Positions 45,993 through 56,869 of a DNA stretch of 64,000 bases are shown in pieces. This DNA is from Francisella adeliensis (GTDB lineage: Bacteria > Pseudomonadota > Gammaproteobacteria > Francisellales > Francisellaceae), in assembly GCF_003290445.1 (NCBI RefSeq), contig NZ_CP021781.1, positions 1,488,001-1,552,000 of the forward strand. Direction: 5' to 3'. Position 1 is the stretch's first letter, and each line of letters opens with the position of its first letter. A program made the position numbers and the translations under genes. The notes beneath the pieces are model-generated. The model had not been told where the DNA came from. It ran no database searches and saw nothing but the letters and a program-made list of their open reading frames with translations.

Positions 45993-46924
45993 CCAGTATA
46001 TTCCTTACCAAAATATTCTAAAACCTCGCGCTTTTTGCTAGTACTTTCCATATCAATTAGTTTAATCTCACCCTTCCAGTTTCTAATCCAAGTAAGTTGG
46101 CGTTTTGCAAGTTGTCTTGTTGCGACTATTCCTTTATGCAAAAATTCCTCATAAGATATATTTCCATCAAGATATTCCCACGCCTGCCTATAGCCAACAC
46201 TTCTGATTGCAGTAGTTTCTACAGTTAGGCTTGGATTCTCTTTAAGCGTTTTAACCTCATCAAGAAAATTATTTTCTACCATTTGCTTGAATCTAGTTTC
46301 AATATTGCTATGAAGTAAGCTTCTATCTTGTGGAACTATAGCACATAATTTTAGCTCTTCTTCTAAAGCTCCAACTTTCGCTGTTTGTACAAGCTCCGAG
46401 TACTTTTTACCACTAATCATAATAACTTCTAATGCTCTAAAGATTCTTTGCTGATCATTTGCATTTATTTTATCTGCGGCTTGCGAATCAAATTGCTTTA
46501 ATTGCTTATAAAGATACTCTAAACCCTTAGATTTACACTCAAGCTCAAGTGTAGCTCTAATCTTAAGATCACTTTCTGGCAATACAGATAAACCCTCTAT
46601 CAGACCTTTAAAGTAAAGCATCGTACCACCGACAAGTAACACTTCCTTATCTCTAGCCCAGATTTCAACTTTAAGTCGATTAACTTCTCTTATAAAATCT
46701 GCTACTGAAAAGGACTCTGTTGGTTCTATAATGTCAATTAAGTGATGAGGAATCCCTTCCATCTCATCAACAGTTGGCTTAGCCGTGCCAATATCCATAT
46801 CTTTATAAACAAGCGATGAATCAACACTGATAATTTCAGCATTTATTTTTTTAGCGATTGAGATAGAAAGAGCCGTTTTACCTGAAGCAGTTGGTCCAGC
46901 AATACCATATATAGATTTAGTCAT
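45989..46924 (-). CDS. miaA: tRNA dimethylallyltransferase
   Basis: A 311-residue enzyme that adds the isopentenyl group to A37 of tRNAs reading UNN codons. The P-loop is [10 protein letters not shown] near residue 10; [22 protein letters not shown] and [14 protein letters not shown] are family motifs. [14 protein letters not shown] is near the C-terminus. It overlaps ppiD by one base and the lipoprotein gene by four, forming a tight ppiD-miaA-lipoprotein string. MiaE, which acts later in the same modification, is at 11162-11773. Confidence 0.95.
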   Translation of the reverse strand: MTKSIYGIAGPTASGKTALSISIAKKINAEIISVDSSLVYKDMDIGTAKPTVDEMEGIPHHLIDIIEPTESFSVADFIREVNRLKVEIWARDKEVLLVGGTMLYFKGLIEGLSVLPESDLKIRATLELECKSKGLEYLYKQLKQFDSQAADKINANDQQRIFRALEVIMISGKKYSELVQTAKVGALEEELKLCAIVPQDRSLLHSNIETRFKQMVENNFLDEVKTLKENPSLTVETTAIRSVGYRQAWEYLDGNISYEEFLHKGIVATRQLAKRQLTWIRNWKGEIKLIDMESTSKKREVLEYFGKEYTG

Positions 46925-48357
46925 TAGATATTTTGAGTATTAATTTTCACAGGAACTTCTGCTCTTACGGTTTGCAAGTAGTAGTTTAATTCTTCGGCTT
47001 TATAGGCTTGGATTACTTGCGTAGGAACACTAGCTTTTTTACTATATAAAGGAATAACTTTTGTTACTTTGTAAACATAATTTGTACCATCAGTATCTTG
47101 AGAAATTAAATACTGAGAGTTAGTATTTGCTAGCACAAAGTCTACAAACTCTTTAGGTAGGCTACTATCATCAGCAGATACCGTAGCTTTTTCAAAAGCT
47201 TGTGATACTTTTTTACCATCCTGTAAATTAGCAGCTATTTTTTGAGCCTCTGTTACAGCCAGTTCTTTAGATTTTTGTTTTATATATTCTTGAGAAACCT
47301 TATCTTTAACTTCTTCAAAAGTTTGCTGTGCTGTCGGAGTCATTCCATCAATATGATATACCACTGTTTTATCATCAGATATTGGCAACGCTCCATATTT
47401 CTGGTTATTTGTAAAAAATAAACCATTTTGAAGACCTTCTATATCTTTAGAATCATTATCTATGATATTACTAAACTTTGAATCACCAAGCTTTTTAGAA
47501 ACTTGCTCAAACTTTATACTATCAATATTTTGAGTATATGAATTATAAGTTGCAAGTGCAGTTCTATTTTGGATAATATTTTTTATTGTTGCTTTGGTTT
47601 TATCATCAAATTTTTTGAATAAATCTTTATTTTCATTATAGTACTGTTTTATCTGCTCATCAGAAATTGTTTCTTTTGACTTAAAGTCATCTTTTGAAAT
47701 CAAATAATAACTAATTTTTGCTTTTGCAGGATTTACATATTGAGCCTTATTAGCATTATAGAATTTTTGTAGCTCTGCATCTGTTGGCTTAATATCAGAC
47801 TCCAAATCTTTTGGAGTAAGTTTAATATACTCAATATCTTTACTAACAGCATAAATATTTTTTAATTGATTAGTTCCATCTTCTGTAATAAAAGCTGTTT
47901 GCTCAATCGTACCTGGGATTAATGATGCTGTAATATTCTGTGAAAGTATCGCCTCTAATCTTGGCATACCACCAACATAACTAGCAACTTGAGCTAATTT
48001 CTCACTTGAAAACTTACCTGATTTGTCAAAAAACATTGGGTTAGTAAATATAGCGCTTTGTAAAGCCAATTTAGAAACCTGTATATTATGGTTTTGAGCA
48101 TCTGCTAATACTAGGTATTGATCTACCATTTGAGCTAATACTTGGCGTTTTTGAGCATTTGTCGTTGCTCCACTAGCATTTTGCTGGAGCTGCTGTGAAC
48201 TTATCTCATTATCACCTACTTTAGCAACATAAGAACTGTCTGCTCCAATATTAGTAAAGAAAAAACTCATACCTGTAATCACAAAAACAAAACTTATTGT
48301 TATTACAACTATCCAAGTAAATGGTCCTTTGAGCCTGTCATTAAAAGACTGTAACAT
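46924..48357 (-). CDS. ppiD: Periplasmic chaperone PpiD (SurA_N family)
   Basis: A 477-residue membrane-anchored periplasmic folding factor. One helix (about residues 13-36) follows a short cytoplasmic start [12 protein letters not shown], typical of PpiD. The SurA-like chaperone domain includes [13 protein letters not shown] and the [19 protein letters not shown] stretch in two parts. A parvulin domain is not clear, and the protein is shorter than E. coli PpiD (623 residues), so chaperone activity is more likely than isomerase activity. It lies downstream of hupB, the common arrangement, but a terminator separates them. Confidence 0.87.
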   Translation of the reverse strand: MLQSFNDRLKGPFTWIVVITISFVFVITGMSFFFTNIGADSSYVAKVGDNEISSQQLQQNASGATTNAQKRQVLAQMVDQYLVLADAQNHNIQVSKLALQSAIFTNPMFFDKSGKFSSEKLAQVASYVGGMPRLEAILSQNITASLIPGTIEQTAFITEDGTNQLKNIYAVSKDIEYIKLTPKDLESDIKPTDAELQKFYNANKAQYVNPAKAKISYYLISKDDFKSKETISDEQIKQYYNENKDLFKKFDDKTKATIKNIIQNRTALATYNSYTQNIDSIKFEQVSKKLGDSKFSNIIDNDSKDIEGLQNGLFFTNNQKYGALPISDDKTVVYHIDGMTPTAQQTFEEVKDKVSQEYIKQKSKELAVTEAQKIAANLQDGKKVSQAFEKATVSADDSSLPKEFVDFVLANTNSQYLISQDTDGTNYVYKVTKVIPLYSKKASVPTQVIQAYKAEELNYYLQTVRAEVPVKINTQNI

Positions 48358-48411
48358 TTTTTTAATCCTATGGTTTAATCAAGATATTATTATTTTATGT
48401 ATATTATAGAT

Positions 48412-48442
48412 AAAAAAAAGGCACACCGTTAAGCATGCCTTT
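48412..48442 (-). terminator. Rho-independent terminator after hupB
   Basis: On the minus strand AAAGGCA pairs with TGCCTTT around a 12-nt loop, followed by a run of eight T. The plus strand also shows an A-run on the other side, so it may act in both directions. It lies 29 bases past the hupB stop codon and before ppiD. Confidence 0.8.
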
Positions 48443-48470
48443 AAAAAAATCACTAAATTGTGAATTTTAT

Positions 48471-48746
48471 TTACTTCTGTACTGCGTCTTTAAGACCTTT
48501 ACCAGCTTTGAAGCTTGGTACAGTAGATGCTTTAATTTTGATAGTTTCACCAGTCTTAGGGTTTCTTCCATCTCTAGCACTTCTTTCTTTAACTTGGAAA
48601 GTACCAAAGCCAACTAAAGTTACGCTATCATTGTTTTTTAATGCTTTAGTTACAGATGCAATAGTAGCATCTAAAGTTTTTGCAGCAACTTCTTTAGTTA
48701 CATCAGCTTCTTTAGCTATAGCACTTACTAATTCACTTTTATTCAT
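48471..48746 (-). CDS. hupB: DNA-binding protein HU
   Basis: A 91-residue HU-type nucleoid protein that bends and compacts [14 protein letters not shown] at the N-terminus, [22 protein letters not shown] in two parts (the beta-arm) and the C-terminal [14 protein letters not shown] are all as in HU. A strong AAGGAG site precedes the ATG. It has its own promoter downstream of lon and its own terminator, so it is an independent unit inside the lon-ppiD region. Confidence 0.97.
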   Translation of the reverse strand: MNKSELVSAIAKEADVTKEVAAKTLDATIASVTKALKNNDSVTLVGFGTFQVKERSARDGRNPKTGETIKIKASTVPSFKAGKGLKDAVQK

Positions 48747-48788
48747 TTGAGACTCCTTTTTATTAACAAACGACTTGTGTCACTAGAA

Positions 48789-48817
48789 TTTATAACACTA
48801 ATATTTTGCAGTTTCAA
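48789..48817 (-). promoter_or_regulatory. Sigma-70 promoter of hupB
   Basis: On the minus strand TTGAAA (48812-48817) and TATAAA (48789-48794) are separated by 17 bp. The start codon is 43 bases downstream. The promoter lies in the 79-bp gap between lon and hupB. Confidence 0.8.
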
Positions 48818-48825
48818 CAAAAAAA

Positions 48826-51150
48826 CTAAAAAACCTTAGATAATACCTCTTTTATATGGTTTACAGGGGTTATTTGCAGATTTTCTGTAATTTCTTTGTC
48901 AATATCTGCTAAGTTTTTAATATTTTGTTTCGGTATTAAAACCTCTTTAATACCACCTCTTAAAGCAGCTAAAAGTTTCTCTTTTAAGCCACCAATTGGT
49001 AACACATCTCCGCGTAAAGTAACCTCACCTGTCATCGCAATATCATTTCTGATAGCTTGACCTGTGTACACAGAAACTAAAGCTGTTGTCATCGCAATAC
49101 CCGCACTAGGACCATCCTTGGGAGTAGCTCCCTCTGGCACATGAATATGAACATCTTTCTTTTCATAAAAATCATCAACAAGATCATAATCTTTTGAAAT
49201 AGATCTCACAACACTCAAAGCAGCATCTATTGATTCTTTCATCACATCGCCAAGACTACCAGTATATTTTATCTTACCTTTACCAGGCATTGCTAATGCT
49301 TCTATAGTAAGTAAATCACCACCTACAGATGTCCAAGCAAGACCTGTTACCTGACCAATTTTAGCTTGAGTATTTTTAATACCATAATCAAACTGATGAA
49401 CACCTAGGTAATCAGGTAGATTTTTTTGAGATATTGAAGCTTTTTTAGTTTCAGGGTCTACCAACAAGTTTTTAACAGACTTGCGACAAATTCCATCAAT
49501 CTTTTGCTGTAAATTTCTAACACCAGCTTCTCTAGTATAGTATCTAATAATATCTAGAGTTGCCTTAGGAGTTATTGAAAGCTCTTTACTTGTCAGACCA
49601 TTATTCTTTAGAGATTTAGGAATAAGATACTGTTTAGCAATTGCTTGTTTCTCTAGTTCTGTATAACCAGCTAAATGAATAATCTCTAACCTATCACGCA
49701 AAGCTGGATCTATATCTAACGAATTTGCTGTAGCAACAAACATCACTTTAGATAAATCATAATCAATCTCAAGATAGTGATCATTAAAAGTATTGTTTTG
49801 CTCTGGATCCAAAACTTCTAGTAATGCTGCAGAAGGGTCTCCTCTAAAGTCAGCAGAGATTTTATCAATCTCATCTAACAAAAATAATGGATTCTCTGTT
49901 TTAGATTTAACTATCTTTTGAATAATCTGCCCAGGCATAGAACCTATATAAGTACGACGATGCCCACGAATCTCAGATTCATCACGCACGCCACCTAATG
50001 CCATGCGCACATACTCACGTCCAGTAGCACGAGCGATAGACTGACCTATAGATGTTTTACCAACACCTGGAGGGCCTACCAAACATAATATAGGCGCTTT
50101 TGCATTAGTATCTTTCTTAATCTGTACTGCTAAATGCTCAAGTATTCTATCTTTAACTTTTTTGATACCATAATGATCTTTTTCTAAGATTTTCTCAGCC
50201 AGGCTAATATCTTTCTTTACTTTAGTTTTATTACCCCAAGGCAATGAAAGTACTGTTTCAATATAGTTTCTCGAAACAGCAGACTCAGATGATGATGGTG
50301 GCATTGCTTTAAGCTTTTTAAGCTCTTTAAAACATTTCTCTTTTGCTTCATCTGTCATCTTAGACTTTTCTATTCTATTTTTAATTGCCGAAACTTCTGA
50401 TTCTTCATCCGCCTCACCAAGCTCTTTATAGATAGCTTTTACTTGTTCATTAAGATAGTACTCACGCTGGTTTTTATCGACCTGAGCTTTTACTCGATCC
50501 TTTATCTTTGCTTCAAGCTCTAAAATCTCAAGCTCTTCTTCAAGATAAGTCAAAAGTAATAAGGCTTTATTTTTAATATCTGTAGCTTCAAGAAGTTTTT
50601 GTTTTTTCGAGATATCTGTATTTAAGATAGTTGCTATCTCATAGATAAAATTCTCAGGCTTTTCAGTGTTTACAATCGCACCTAAAGCTTCTTTTGTAAT
50701 TTTGTTGCTTATTTCAGCAAAATACTTCAATGATTCAGATATAGATAACAATATAGCTTTCATCTCTTTACCTAAAGATTTCATATCGTATCTATCATCA
50801 ACAAATAAACTATCAAGATTTGCGTACATACAGTCTTTTTCATCTGCATACTTTGCTACCAATCTTTTTGCTAAGCCTTCAACAATAATTTTTAAGCTAC
50901 CATCTGGCAGTTTCATTATCTGAACTATCTTAGCTAGAGTAGCAATATCATAGATATTTTCAGGATTATCTCCTGTGCTTGAACCATTTTTTTGAGTAGC
51001 TAGCAGTACAAAATTATCATAATTATTTGATGACTCTTTTACTGCTTGAATAGATTTCTTACGGCCTACATTTAACGGAATTGTCATCGTAGGGAAAATA
51101 ACCACATCTCTCAGTGGTATTACAGGAACAACATTTAATGCTTCTGACAT
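48826..51150 (-). CDS. lon: ATP-dependent protease Lon
   Basis: A 774-residue AAA+ serine protease that degrades misfolded and regulatory proteins. The N-terminal substrate-recognition domain starts at [13 protein letters not shown]. Walker A is [13 protein letters not shown] near residue 358 and Walker [10 protein letters not shown]. The protease domain has the catalytic Ser in [11 protein letters not shown] near residue 680 and the Lys in [11 protein letters not shown]. It lies 30 bp after clpX with an AGGAG site 8 nt before the ATG and no visible promoter, so it is probably cotranscribed with tig-clpP-clpX. Confidence 0.97.
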   Translation of the reverse strand: MSEALNVVPVIPLRDVVIFPTMTIPLNVGRKKSIQAVKESSNNYDNFVLLATQKNGSSTGDNPENIYDIATLAKIVQIMKLPDGSLKIIVEGLAKRLVAKYADEKDCMYANLDSLFVDDRYDMKSLGKEMKAILLSISESLKYFAEISNKITKEALGAIVNTEKPENFIYEIATILNTDISKKQKLLEATDIKNKALLLLTYLEEELEILELEAKIKDRVKAQVDKNQREYYLNEQVKAIYKELGEADEESEVSAIKNRIEKSKMTDEAKEKCFKELKKLKAMPPSSSESAVSRNYIETVLSLPWGNKTKVKKDISLAEKILEKDHYGIKKVKDRILEHLAVQIKKDTNAKAPILCLVGPPGVGKTSIGQSIARATGREYVRMALGGVRDESEIRGHRRTYIGSMPGQIIQKIVKSKTENPLFLLDEIDKISADFRGDPSAALLEVLDPEQNNTFNDHYLEIDYDLSKVMFVATANSLDIDPALRDRLEIIHLAGYTELEKQAIAKQYLIPKSLKNNGLTSKELSITPKATLDIIRYYTREAGVRNLQQKIDGICRKSVKNLLVDPETKKASISQKNLPDYLGVHQFDYGIKNTQAKIGQVTGLAWTSVGGDLLTIEALAMPGKGKIKYTGSLGDVMKESIDAALSVVRSISKDYDLVDDFYEKKDVHIHVPEGATPKDGPSAGIAMTTALVSVYTGQAIRNDIAMTGEVTLRGDVLPIGGLKEKLLAALRGGIKEVLIPKQNIKNLADIDKEITENLQITPVNHIKEVLSKVF

Positions 51151-51180
51151 AGATTTATATACTCCTGTGAGTTTGTAATT

Positions 51181-52470
51181 TTATACTAAATCCTTGAGTT
51201 GCTTTTTATCATTATTTTTCATCACTATAGTTAGCTCCTCTTCATCAGAAATAGCTTCACCAGTAACTATAATTTTAGCCACTTCAGCATTTGAAGGTAC
51301 ATGGAACATCAATTCTAAAAGCACATTTTCTAATATACTTCTAAGCCCTCTTGCACCTGTCTTTTTAGCTATAGCTTTCTTAGCAACTTCAACTAATGCT
51401 TCATCAGTGAACTCTATCTCAATATCATCAAACTTAAATAGTTTTATGTATTGCTTCACGATAGCATTCTTAGGCTCTCTAAGGATTTTAACCAAGTCTT
51501 CTTCTGTAAGCTCATTTAGTACAGTAAGTATCGGTAAACGACCTATAAGCTCAGGGATAAGCCCGAACCTAGTTAGATCTTCACTTTCTACTTTTTGCAT
51601 TAGCTTTTGTGTATCAAGATTATCTTTTTGTTGGATTACATCAGCATTAAAACCAATACTAACTTTATCCATACGGTGTTTTACTTGCTTTTCAATACCA
51701 GCAAATGCTCCACCACATATAAATAATATCTCAGAAGTATCAACTTCAATCATCTCTTGATTAGGGTGCTTTCTACCACCTTTTGGTGGTACAGAAGACA
51801 CAGTTCCTTCAATAAGCTTAAGTAATGCTTGTTGCACACCTTCACCAGATACATCACGAGTAATAGAAGCACTTTCTGATTTACGTGCTATTTTGTCAAT
51901 TTCATCTATATAAATAATACCTTTTTTAGCCTTATCAACATCAAACTCAGCATTTTGAAGCAATCTAACGATAATATTTTCAACATCATCACCAACGTAA
52001 CCTGCTTCTGTAAGAGTAGTTGCATCAGCTATTGCAAACGGTACATTTAAGTACTTCGCTAGAGTTTGAGCAAATAAAGTCTTACCTGAACCTGTAGGTC
52101 CGATAAGAAGCACATTACTCTTTTTAAGCTCTGTATCATCTTTTTTCTCAGTACCTTCTTCTGAAGAGTCTTCAGCGGGAGCAGTTATTCTTTTATAGTG
52201 ATTATAAACAGCTACAGATAGTACTTTTTTTGCATTATCTTGACCGATAATATAGTCATCAAGATGCTTTTTAATCTCAATAGGTTTTGGTAATTTATCA
52301 AAAGATAACTCTTCTGTATTCGCAATACTGCCATCAACATTAGAAGTATGCATTTTTGTAGCACACTTACTAACACATTCATTACAGATATTACCTTCAC
52401 GACCAGCGATTATATTTTTCACTTCGTTTTGTGATTTGCCACAGAAAGAACAATATAGAATTTTAGCCAT
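51181..52470 (-). CDS. clpX: ClpX unfoldase, ATP-binding subunit of ClpXP
   Basis: A 429-residue AAA+ unfoldase. The N-terminal zinc domain has the Cys pairs YCSFCGKS and CNECVSKC. Walker A is [12 protein letters not shown] near residue 125, Walker [12 protein letters not shown], and the ClpP-docking loop carries IGF in [11 protein letters not shown] short acidic insertion ([19 protein letters not shown] region) after the zinc domain makes it a little longer than E. coli ClpX. It follows clpP by 18 bp. Confidence 0.97.
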   Translation of the reverse strand: MAKILYCSFCGKSQNEVKNIIAGREGNICNECVSKCATKMHTSNVDGSIANTEELSFDKLPKPIEIKKHLDDYIIGQDNAKKVLSVAVYNHYKRITAPAEDSSEEGTEKKDDTELKKSNVLLIGPTGSGKTLFAQTLAKYLNVPFAIADATTLTEAGYVGDDVENIIVRLLQNAEFDVDKAKKGIIYIDEIDKIARKSESASITRDVSGEGVQQALLKLIEGTVSSVPPKGGRKHPNQEMIEVDTSEILFICGGAFAGIEKQVKHRMDKVSIGFNADVIQQKDNLDTQKLMQKVESEDLTRFGLIPELIGRLPILTVLNELTEEDLVKILREPKNAIVKQYIKLFKFDDIEIEFTDEALVEVAKKAIAKKTGARGLRSILENVLLELMFHVPSNAEVAKIIVTGEAISDEEELTIVMKNNDKKQLKDLV

Positions 52471-52488
52471 TTAGCTTATTCCTTTAAT

Positions 52489-53094
52489 TTATTTTATTAT
52501 TGCGTCACGAGTCTCGATTACATGATCAATCAAACCATATTCTTTAGCTTCTTCAGCCATCATAAAGTTGTCTCGATCAGTATCTTTAACCATTTTGTCA
52601 TAGTCTTGACCTGTATGATGAGCAAGTACTTTGTTTAGTCTTTCTTTTATACGCAAAATGTTATTAGCATGAATCTCGATATCAGAAGCTTGACCTCTAA
52701 AACCACCTAACGGTTGATGAATCATGATTTGCGAGCTTGGTAGACTATATCTTTTACCTTTTGCACCACCAGCTAAAAGTAAAGAACCCATACTAGCAGC
52801 TAGACCAATACAGATAGTATTTACATCCGGCTTAATAAACTGCATAGTGTCATAAACACCCATACCAGCTGTAACCATACCACCTGGTGAATTTATATAG
52901 AAAAATATATCCTTCTCAGGATCTTCAGATTCTAAAAATAAAAGCTGTGCAATTACAAGGTTTGCAGACTGATCATTTACTTCGCCATTTAAAAAAACAA
53001 TTCGCTCTTTTAAGAGTCTTGAGTAAATGTCATAAGCTCTTTCGCCACCAGCTGATTTCTCAACAACTGTAGGTACTAAATTATTAGTTATCAT
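52489..53094 (-). CDS. clpP: ATP-dependent Clp protease proteolytic subunit
   Basis: A 201-residue serine peptidase that forms the two-ring ClpP chamber. The nucleophile Ser is in [11 protein letters not shown] near residue 98 and the His in [13 protein letters not shown] near residue 123; the Asp lies in the DTDRDNFM region. FFYINSPGG forms the oxyanion region. It lies between tig and clpX with gaps of 21 and 18 bp. Confidence 0.97.
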   Translation of the reverse strand: MITNNLVPTVVEKSAGGERAYDIYSRLLKERIVFLNGEVNDQSANLVIAQLLFLESEDPEKDIFFYINSPGGMVTAGMGVYDTMQFIKPDVNTICIGLAASMGSLLLAGGAKGKRYSLPSSQIMIHQPLGGFRGQASDIEIHANNILRIKERLNKVLAHHTGQDYDKMVKDTDRDNFMMAEEAKEYGLIDHVIETRDAIIK

Positions 53095-53115
53095 ATTAAC
53101 CTCTTAATTCTAAAA

Positions 53116-54438
53116 TTAGAATCCGCCTTGTTGTTGAGCTTGCATATTTTCTTTAATTACTTCAAAAAAATCTTCTTCTTTATCAGTAACTTGTGCTTGC
53201 TCAAGAACCCAGTCAGTAAGTTTGTTTTCTATAACTACTGCTTTTAGGTTAGCCATTTCTTTTTCGTTTTTCTTGATTTCTTGCTTAGTTTTTTCAGCAT
53301 CTTCGTAAGCTTGAACCATTTCATCAAGTAAGCTATCTACTTCTTCATCAGTTGCTTCAAACTTATGAGTTTTCATTACGCTATCAAGAGCAAGACTAGT
53401 CTCTACTTTTTGCTTAGCATTTTCTTCAAATAGGTTATCAGGTAATTGGTTTACATCAAAACCACTCTTATCGCCACCCATTTGCTTAACAATATTTTGC
53501 TTAGCAGCATCTATTTCTCTTTTAACTAAAGCTTTTGGTACTTCAAACTCAGCAATTTCTCTTAGACCTTTAAATACTTGGTCTTTAGTTTTTCTTTGAA
53601 GGATGAACTTAAGCTCTCTTTCCATATTTTCTTTGATTTCAGATTCAAAAGTATCTACGCCACCTTTTACACCAAACTTCTTAACGAATTCTTCATCAAT
53701 TGCTGGTAATTCAGGGACTAAGATTTTCTTAACTGTAATATCAAAAGTAGCTTCTTTACCAGCTAGCTCTTCATTTTGGTACTCAGCAGGGAAAGTAACT
53801 GTTATAGTTTTTTGCTCACCTTTGTTCATACCAACGATACCATCTTCAAAGCCTGGGATCATTTGACCTGAACCGATAACAACTTCAGAATCATTAGCAG
53901 TACCACCTTCAAAAGCAACACCATCTTTTTTACCAACAAAATCGATAGTTACTTTATCATCAGCTTCAACAGCTCTTTCTACTTCTGTAAATATAGCCAT
54001 TTGCTTTCTAAGGTTTTCAATCATTTTTTTAACTTCGTTATCACCAAGTTCTACTTTAGGCTTTTGAACTTCAATTTTGTCAAAACCAGTTACTTCAAAC
54101 TCAGGGAAAAGCTCGCAGTTTACTACAAACTTAAGTGGCTCACCTTCTTTGTTTTCTTTAAGGTCAACTTCAATACCAGCAACTGCTAATTTTTCATCTT
54201 GAATTGCTTTAGAATATTTTTGAGGGATTAAGTCAGAAATCACTTCCATTCTAATTTGCTCACCGTACTTTTTCTTAACCATGCCAGCAGGTACTTTACC
54301 AGGTCTGAAACCATCCATTTTGATAGTCTTAGCAGTTTTATTTACTTCTTTTTCTACTACAGAATCAATTTCGTTAGCTGGTACTTCAATAAGTAATGAA
54401 CAATTGATACCTTCTTTCTTTTCTACAGTTACTTGCAT
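53116..54438 (-). CDS. tig: Trigger factor
   Basis: A 440-residue ribosome-associated chaperone. The N-terminal ribosome-binding domain contains the loop [17 protein letters not shown], matching the GFRxGKxP signature. The central FKBP-type isomerase domain spans about 150-245 ([28 protein letters not shown]). The C-terminal helical chaperone domain follows and ends in a Gln-rich tail. It is the first gene of tig-clpP-clpX-lon. Confidence 0.96.
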   Translation of the reverse strand: MQVTVEKKEGINCSLLIEVPANEIDSVVEKEVNKTAKTIKMDGFRPGKVPAGMVKKKYGEQIRMEVISDLIPQKYSKAIQDEKLAVAGIEVDLKENKEGEPLKFVVNCELFPEFEVTGFDKIEVQKPKVELGDNEVKKMIENLRKQMAIFTEVERAVEADDKVTIDFVGKKDGVAFEGGTANDSEVVIGSGQMIPGFEDGIVGMNKGEQKTITVTFPAEYQNEELAGKEATFDITVKKILVPELPAIDEEFVKKFGVKGGVDTFESEIKENMERELKFILQRKTKDQVFKGLREIAEFEVPKALVKREIDAAKQNIVKQMGGDKSGFDVNQLPDNLFEENAKQKVETSLALDSVMKTHKFEATDEEVDSLLDEMVQAYEDAEKTKQEIKKNEKEMANLKAVVIENKLTDWVLEQAQVTDKEEDFFEVIKENMQAQQQGGF

Positions 54439-54483
54439 TTTTTAGTTTCCTATTTTTTATTTTAAACAATTCAATAGTAGCAA

Positions 54484-54512
54484 ATTTTAACTATCATCAC
54501 CTAGATTGTCTA
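54484..54512 (-). promoter_or_regulatory. Probable promoter of tig-clpP-clpX-lon
   Basis: On the minus strand TAGACA (54507-54512) and TAAAAT (54484-54489) are separated by 17 bp, each matching five of six consensus bases. The tig start is 46 bases downstream. No convincing sigma-32 promoter was seen by eye. Confidence 0.55.
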
Positions 54513-54531
54513 TATCTAATTCATTTATAAT

Positions 54532-54560
54532 ATGACAAGATACAACATTTATTGTAAACT
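54532..54560 (+). promoter_or_regulatory. Probable promoter of the membrane/HEPN cassette
   Basis: ATGACA (54532-54537) and TAAACT (54555-54560) are separated by 17 bp on the plus strand. The transcript would start about 22 bases before the ATG at 54591. No Shine-Dalgarno sequence is present; the bases just before the start are CCTCCTAAAA. Confidence 0.5.
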
Positions 54561-54590
54561 CTACCTTATTTTAGAAAATACCTCCTAAAA

Positions 54591-55043
54591 ATGGTCACAA
54601 TAGTTATAAGCGTATGTTTATTGATAACCCCTTTTATAATCGCTTTTTTGCATTCAAGCATTATTTATAAAAAACATTTTCCAAACATCTATGCAAATTA
54701 CTTTATCGCAATAAACATAAGCGTATTTATGCTACTAAATAGTTACGCTTATTTAGTAGATGGAGATTACATGAGTAAATTTCAAGGATGGATTTACACT
54801 CCTGCAGTTTTTCAGCTAGGATTGTATCAATTATCACTATTTATACTCTCTATAGTAGCTTTATTTAAAGGCTCTGCGTTTAAAGCTGCTTGTTTATTAT
54901 TTTTTAGTATTTATACAATTTTAAATATTTTATCGTTATTCAGCGGTGCTTATAATGAAATTGCTAATGCCGTGATGATAGTTGATATTTTAACTGCTGT
55001 GATTTCTTTTGGATTGTATAAGGCTTTGAGTAGGAAAGCATGA
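54591..55043 (+). CDS. Four-helix membrane protein, cassette partner of HEPN-motif protein
   Basis: A 150-residue hydrophobic protein I do not recognise. There are four likely membrane helices: about residues 3-22, 34-56, 72-95 and 100-145 (the last possibly two segments). Charged residues are few, and it ends in a basic tail LSRKA. It overlaps the following HEPN-motif gene by 4 bp (ATGA), a strong sign of coupled translation and joint function. No ribosome-binding site precedes its ATG. The gene runs opposite to its housekeeping neighbours tig and trmL, as an inserted cassette would. Confidence 0.7.
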   Translation: MVTIVISVCLLITPFIIAFLHSSIIYKKHFPNIYANYFIAINISVFMLLNSYAYLVDGDYMSKFQGWIYTPAVFQLGLYQLSLFILSIVALFKGSAFKAACLLFFSIYTILNILSLFSGAYNEIANAVMIVDILTAVISFGLYKALSRKA

Positions 55044-56383
55044 CTATTTTCAGCGTAAACTTAAATGATAACTTTAAAATATTAGATAAAAAAGTTTACT
55101 TCAATGAGAATGATTTTTTAAAACTGTGTAAAAGCACCTCTTTAGATATAGTAAAAAACGAACTTACTAATTACAAATTAGAAAATAAATTAATTAAAGT
55201 AAATCCGAATAATTTTCCTCTAACTACTCGTAGATACAGCAAAGAAGAGCTATGCAAATATATAGAATCAGAATATCAACTTAATGGTTTGAATAAAGAA
55301 AAACCTCTTTACCCTGAATGGTTATTGTTTTATATCGCCACTCAAAATTTTAGCTTTGTATATACTTCAAAAGCTGAATTTGAAAAACATATATCATTCT
55401 TTGAGATAATTGCAGAAATTAGACATAAGAACTATATAAAAAGCAATCGAACAAGATTCATTAATACATTTGATAACAATGATGAGCTTCTAAATAGTTT
55501 AGAAAATAGCTTTAACCTCTTTATAGAACTATTAACAAAAGAATCTAATATAGAGAAGCTTTACAACTTTTTAGCATTTTTGTGGAAGTTTCACGATGAG
55601 CTAAAAGCCAAAGAAAAATATAAACTGATGTGGAATCTTGAGGCATATATAGTCGAATGTATACACCTTTTAAAAAATAAAGGAATTGATATTGAATATA
55701 TTTATACTCATCATAAAAAGTTAGTATATAGAGAACGCTTAGAAAGACCATCTCCTCTCCATGAAATTCAAATAAATTTGCCTTTGTATATCAAAGAAAA
55801 TAAATGTTACTTTTATTATAATCCTGATAATGAACCAAGCATATTAGATAAAATCAATAACTGCTTATCTGATGATGTTACAATCGACAAACTTTTAGAA
55901 GTATTCACATCTAATGAAAAAATCCAAAACTTAGTATTCTTACGCCTTGAAATAGATAGGTTTTATAACAGTAATAAATTTAATGAGTTTGTAATGAAGT
56001 CACTTATTAAAAACTTTGTTTTAGAGATTGAGTCATTAATTATAGATAAAGTACCTAAAAATAAAGATGGATTATTTGACAACATAAAACAATTAAAAAA
56101 AGGTAGCCATAAATTTTCAGCCTACCATGAGAAACTTAAAGAAAATGTAGACTGGTCAGAGTTTTCTAATCGAATAAAAGTTATTGAAAAAGAAAGCGAT
56201 AGTATCGAAAAACACTTAATGATCTACTATCATTTTAGAAACTATTTTGCGCATAATCATGTAAATATGCATGATCTTAGATCAGAGGATGGGAAATACT
56301 TAAGAGCAATTTTAGAGTCTGCTTTAATAACAATATACTTTGTGGCAACATTTAATACAGACAAAACTTTTTCCACTTGCTGA
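55040..56383 (+). CDS. HEPN-motif protein, putative RNase
   Basis: A 447-residue soluble protein with no recognised N-terminal domain. The C-terminal 150 residues look all-helical and contain RNYFAH at residues 400-405, fitting the R-x4-6-H motif of HEPN ribonucleases, preceded by a long helix with acidic residues (EKESDSIEKHLMIYYHF). The preceding 290 residues are Lys, Asn, Ile and Tyr-rich with helical character. HEPN proteins are common in toxin-antitoxin, Abi and CRISPR-linked defence, so an RNA-cleaving defence role is possible. The motif alone does not prove it. The gene is coupled to the membrane protein upstream by a 4-bp overlap and looks even more AT-rich than its surroundings. Confidence 0.68.
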   Translation: MTIFSVNLNDNFKILDKKVYFNENDFLKLCKSTSLDIVKNELTNYKLENKLIKVNPNNFPLTTRRYSKEELCKYIESEYQLNGLNKEKPLYPEWLLFYIATQNFSFVYTSKAEFEKHISFFEIIAEIRHKNYIKSNRTRFINTFDNNDELLNSLENSFNLFIELLTKESNIEKLYNFLAFLWKFHDELKAKEKYKLMWNLEAYIVECIHLLKNKGIDIEYIYTHHKKLVYRERLERPSPLHEIQINLPLYIKENKCYFYYNPDNEPSILDKINNCLSDDVTIDKLLEVFTSNEKIQNLVFLRLEIDRFYNSNKFNEFVMKSLIKNFVLEIESLIIDKVPKNKDGLFDNIKQLKKGSHKFSAYHEKLKENVDWSEFSNRIKVIEKESDSIEKHLMIYYHFRNYFAHNHVNMHDLRSEDGKYLRAILESALITIYFVATFNTDKTFSTC

Positions 56384-56397
56384 ATTAAAACAAATAT

Positions 56398-56865
56398 CTA
56401 CAACAACCCCAACCCATCAAAACCAATATTATCTAAAGCGCCATAAAGTATCACAGCTACAGAGTTTGATAAATTTAAACTACGGGTATTTTTGTGCATT
56501 GGAATTTTGATTTGAGTTTGTTTTAGAAGCTCTAAAACTTTAGCTGGTAAGCCTCGAGTTTCAGGTCCAAACAAAAGAATATCATCAGTAGTAAAATCTA
56601 CTTGATGATAGTACTGTTTTGCACTTGTTTCACAAGCCCAGATTTTTTTAGAGCTATTTTTTTCATAAAATTCATCAAAGTTTTTATAGATTTTAATATC
56701 TGCAAACTCGTGATAATCTAATCCTGCTCTTCTTAACTGCTTATCTTCAAGCTTAAACCCAAGTGGCTCAATAAGGTGCAGGTTAGCACCAACATTCGCA
56801 CATAAACGAATTATATTACCAGTATTTGGTGGTATCTCAGGTTCATATAGTGCAATGTTTATCAT
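56398..56865 (-). CDS. trmL: tRNA (cytidine/uridine-34-2'-O)-methyltransferase TrmL
   Basis: A 155-residue SPOUT methyltransferase that methylates the wobble nucleotide of tRNA-Leu. Family motifs are INIALYEPEIPPNTGNIIRLC at the N-terminus (in two parts), FGPETRGLP, and IPMHKNTRSLNLSNSVAVILY forming the knotted SAM site. The frame extends upstream to 56895, but the ATG at 56865 gives the usual start and has AAGGG about 9 nt upstream inside the end of hemB. It lies 4 bp after the hemB stop codon. Confidence 0.93.
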   Translation of the reverse strand: MINIALYEPEIPPNTGNIIRLCANVGANLHLIEPLGFKLEDKQLRRAGLDYHEFADIKIYKNFDEFYEKNSSKKIWACETSAKQYYHQVDFTTDDILLFGPETRGLPAKVLELLKQTQIKIPMHKNTRSLNLSNSVAVILYGALDNIGFDGLGLL

Positions 56866-56869
56866 TAAA

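Noticed and set aside
51194-51760. 188-residue plus-strand open frame antisense to clpX
   Set aside because: It lies entirely over the well-supported clpX frame, and its Ser-rich composition is typical of antisense frames.
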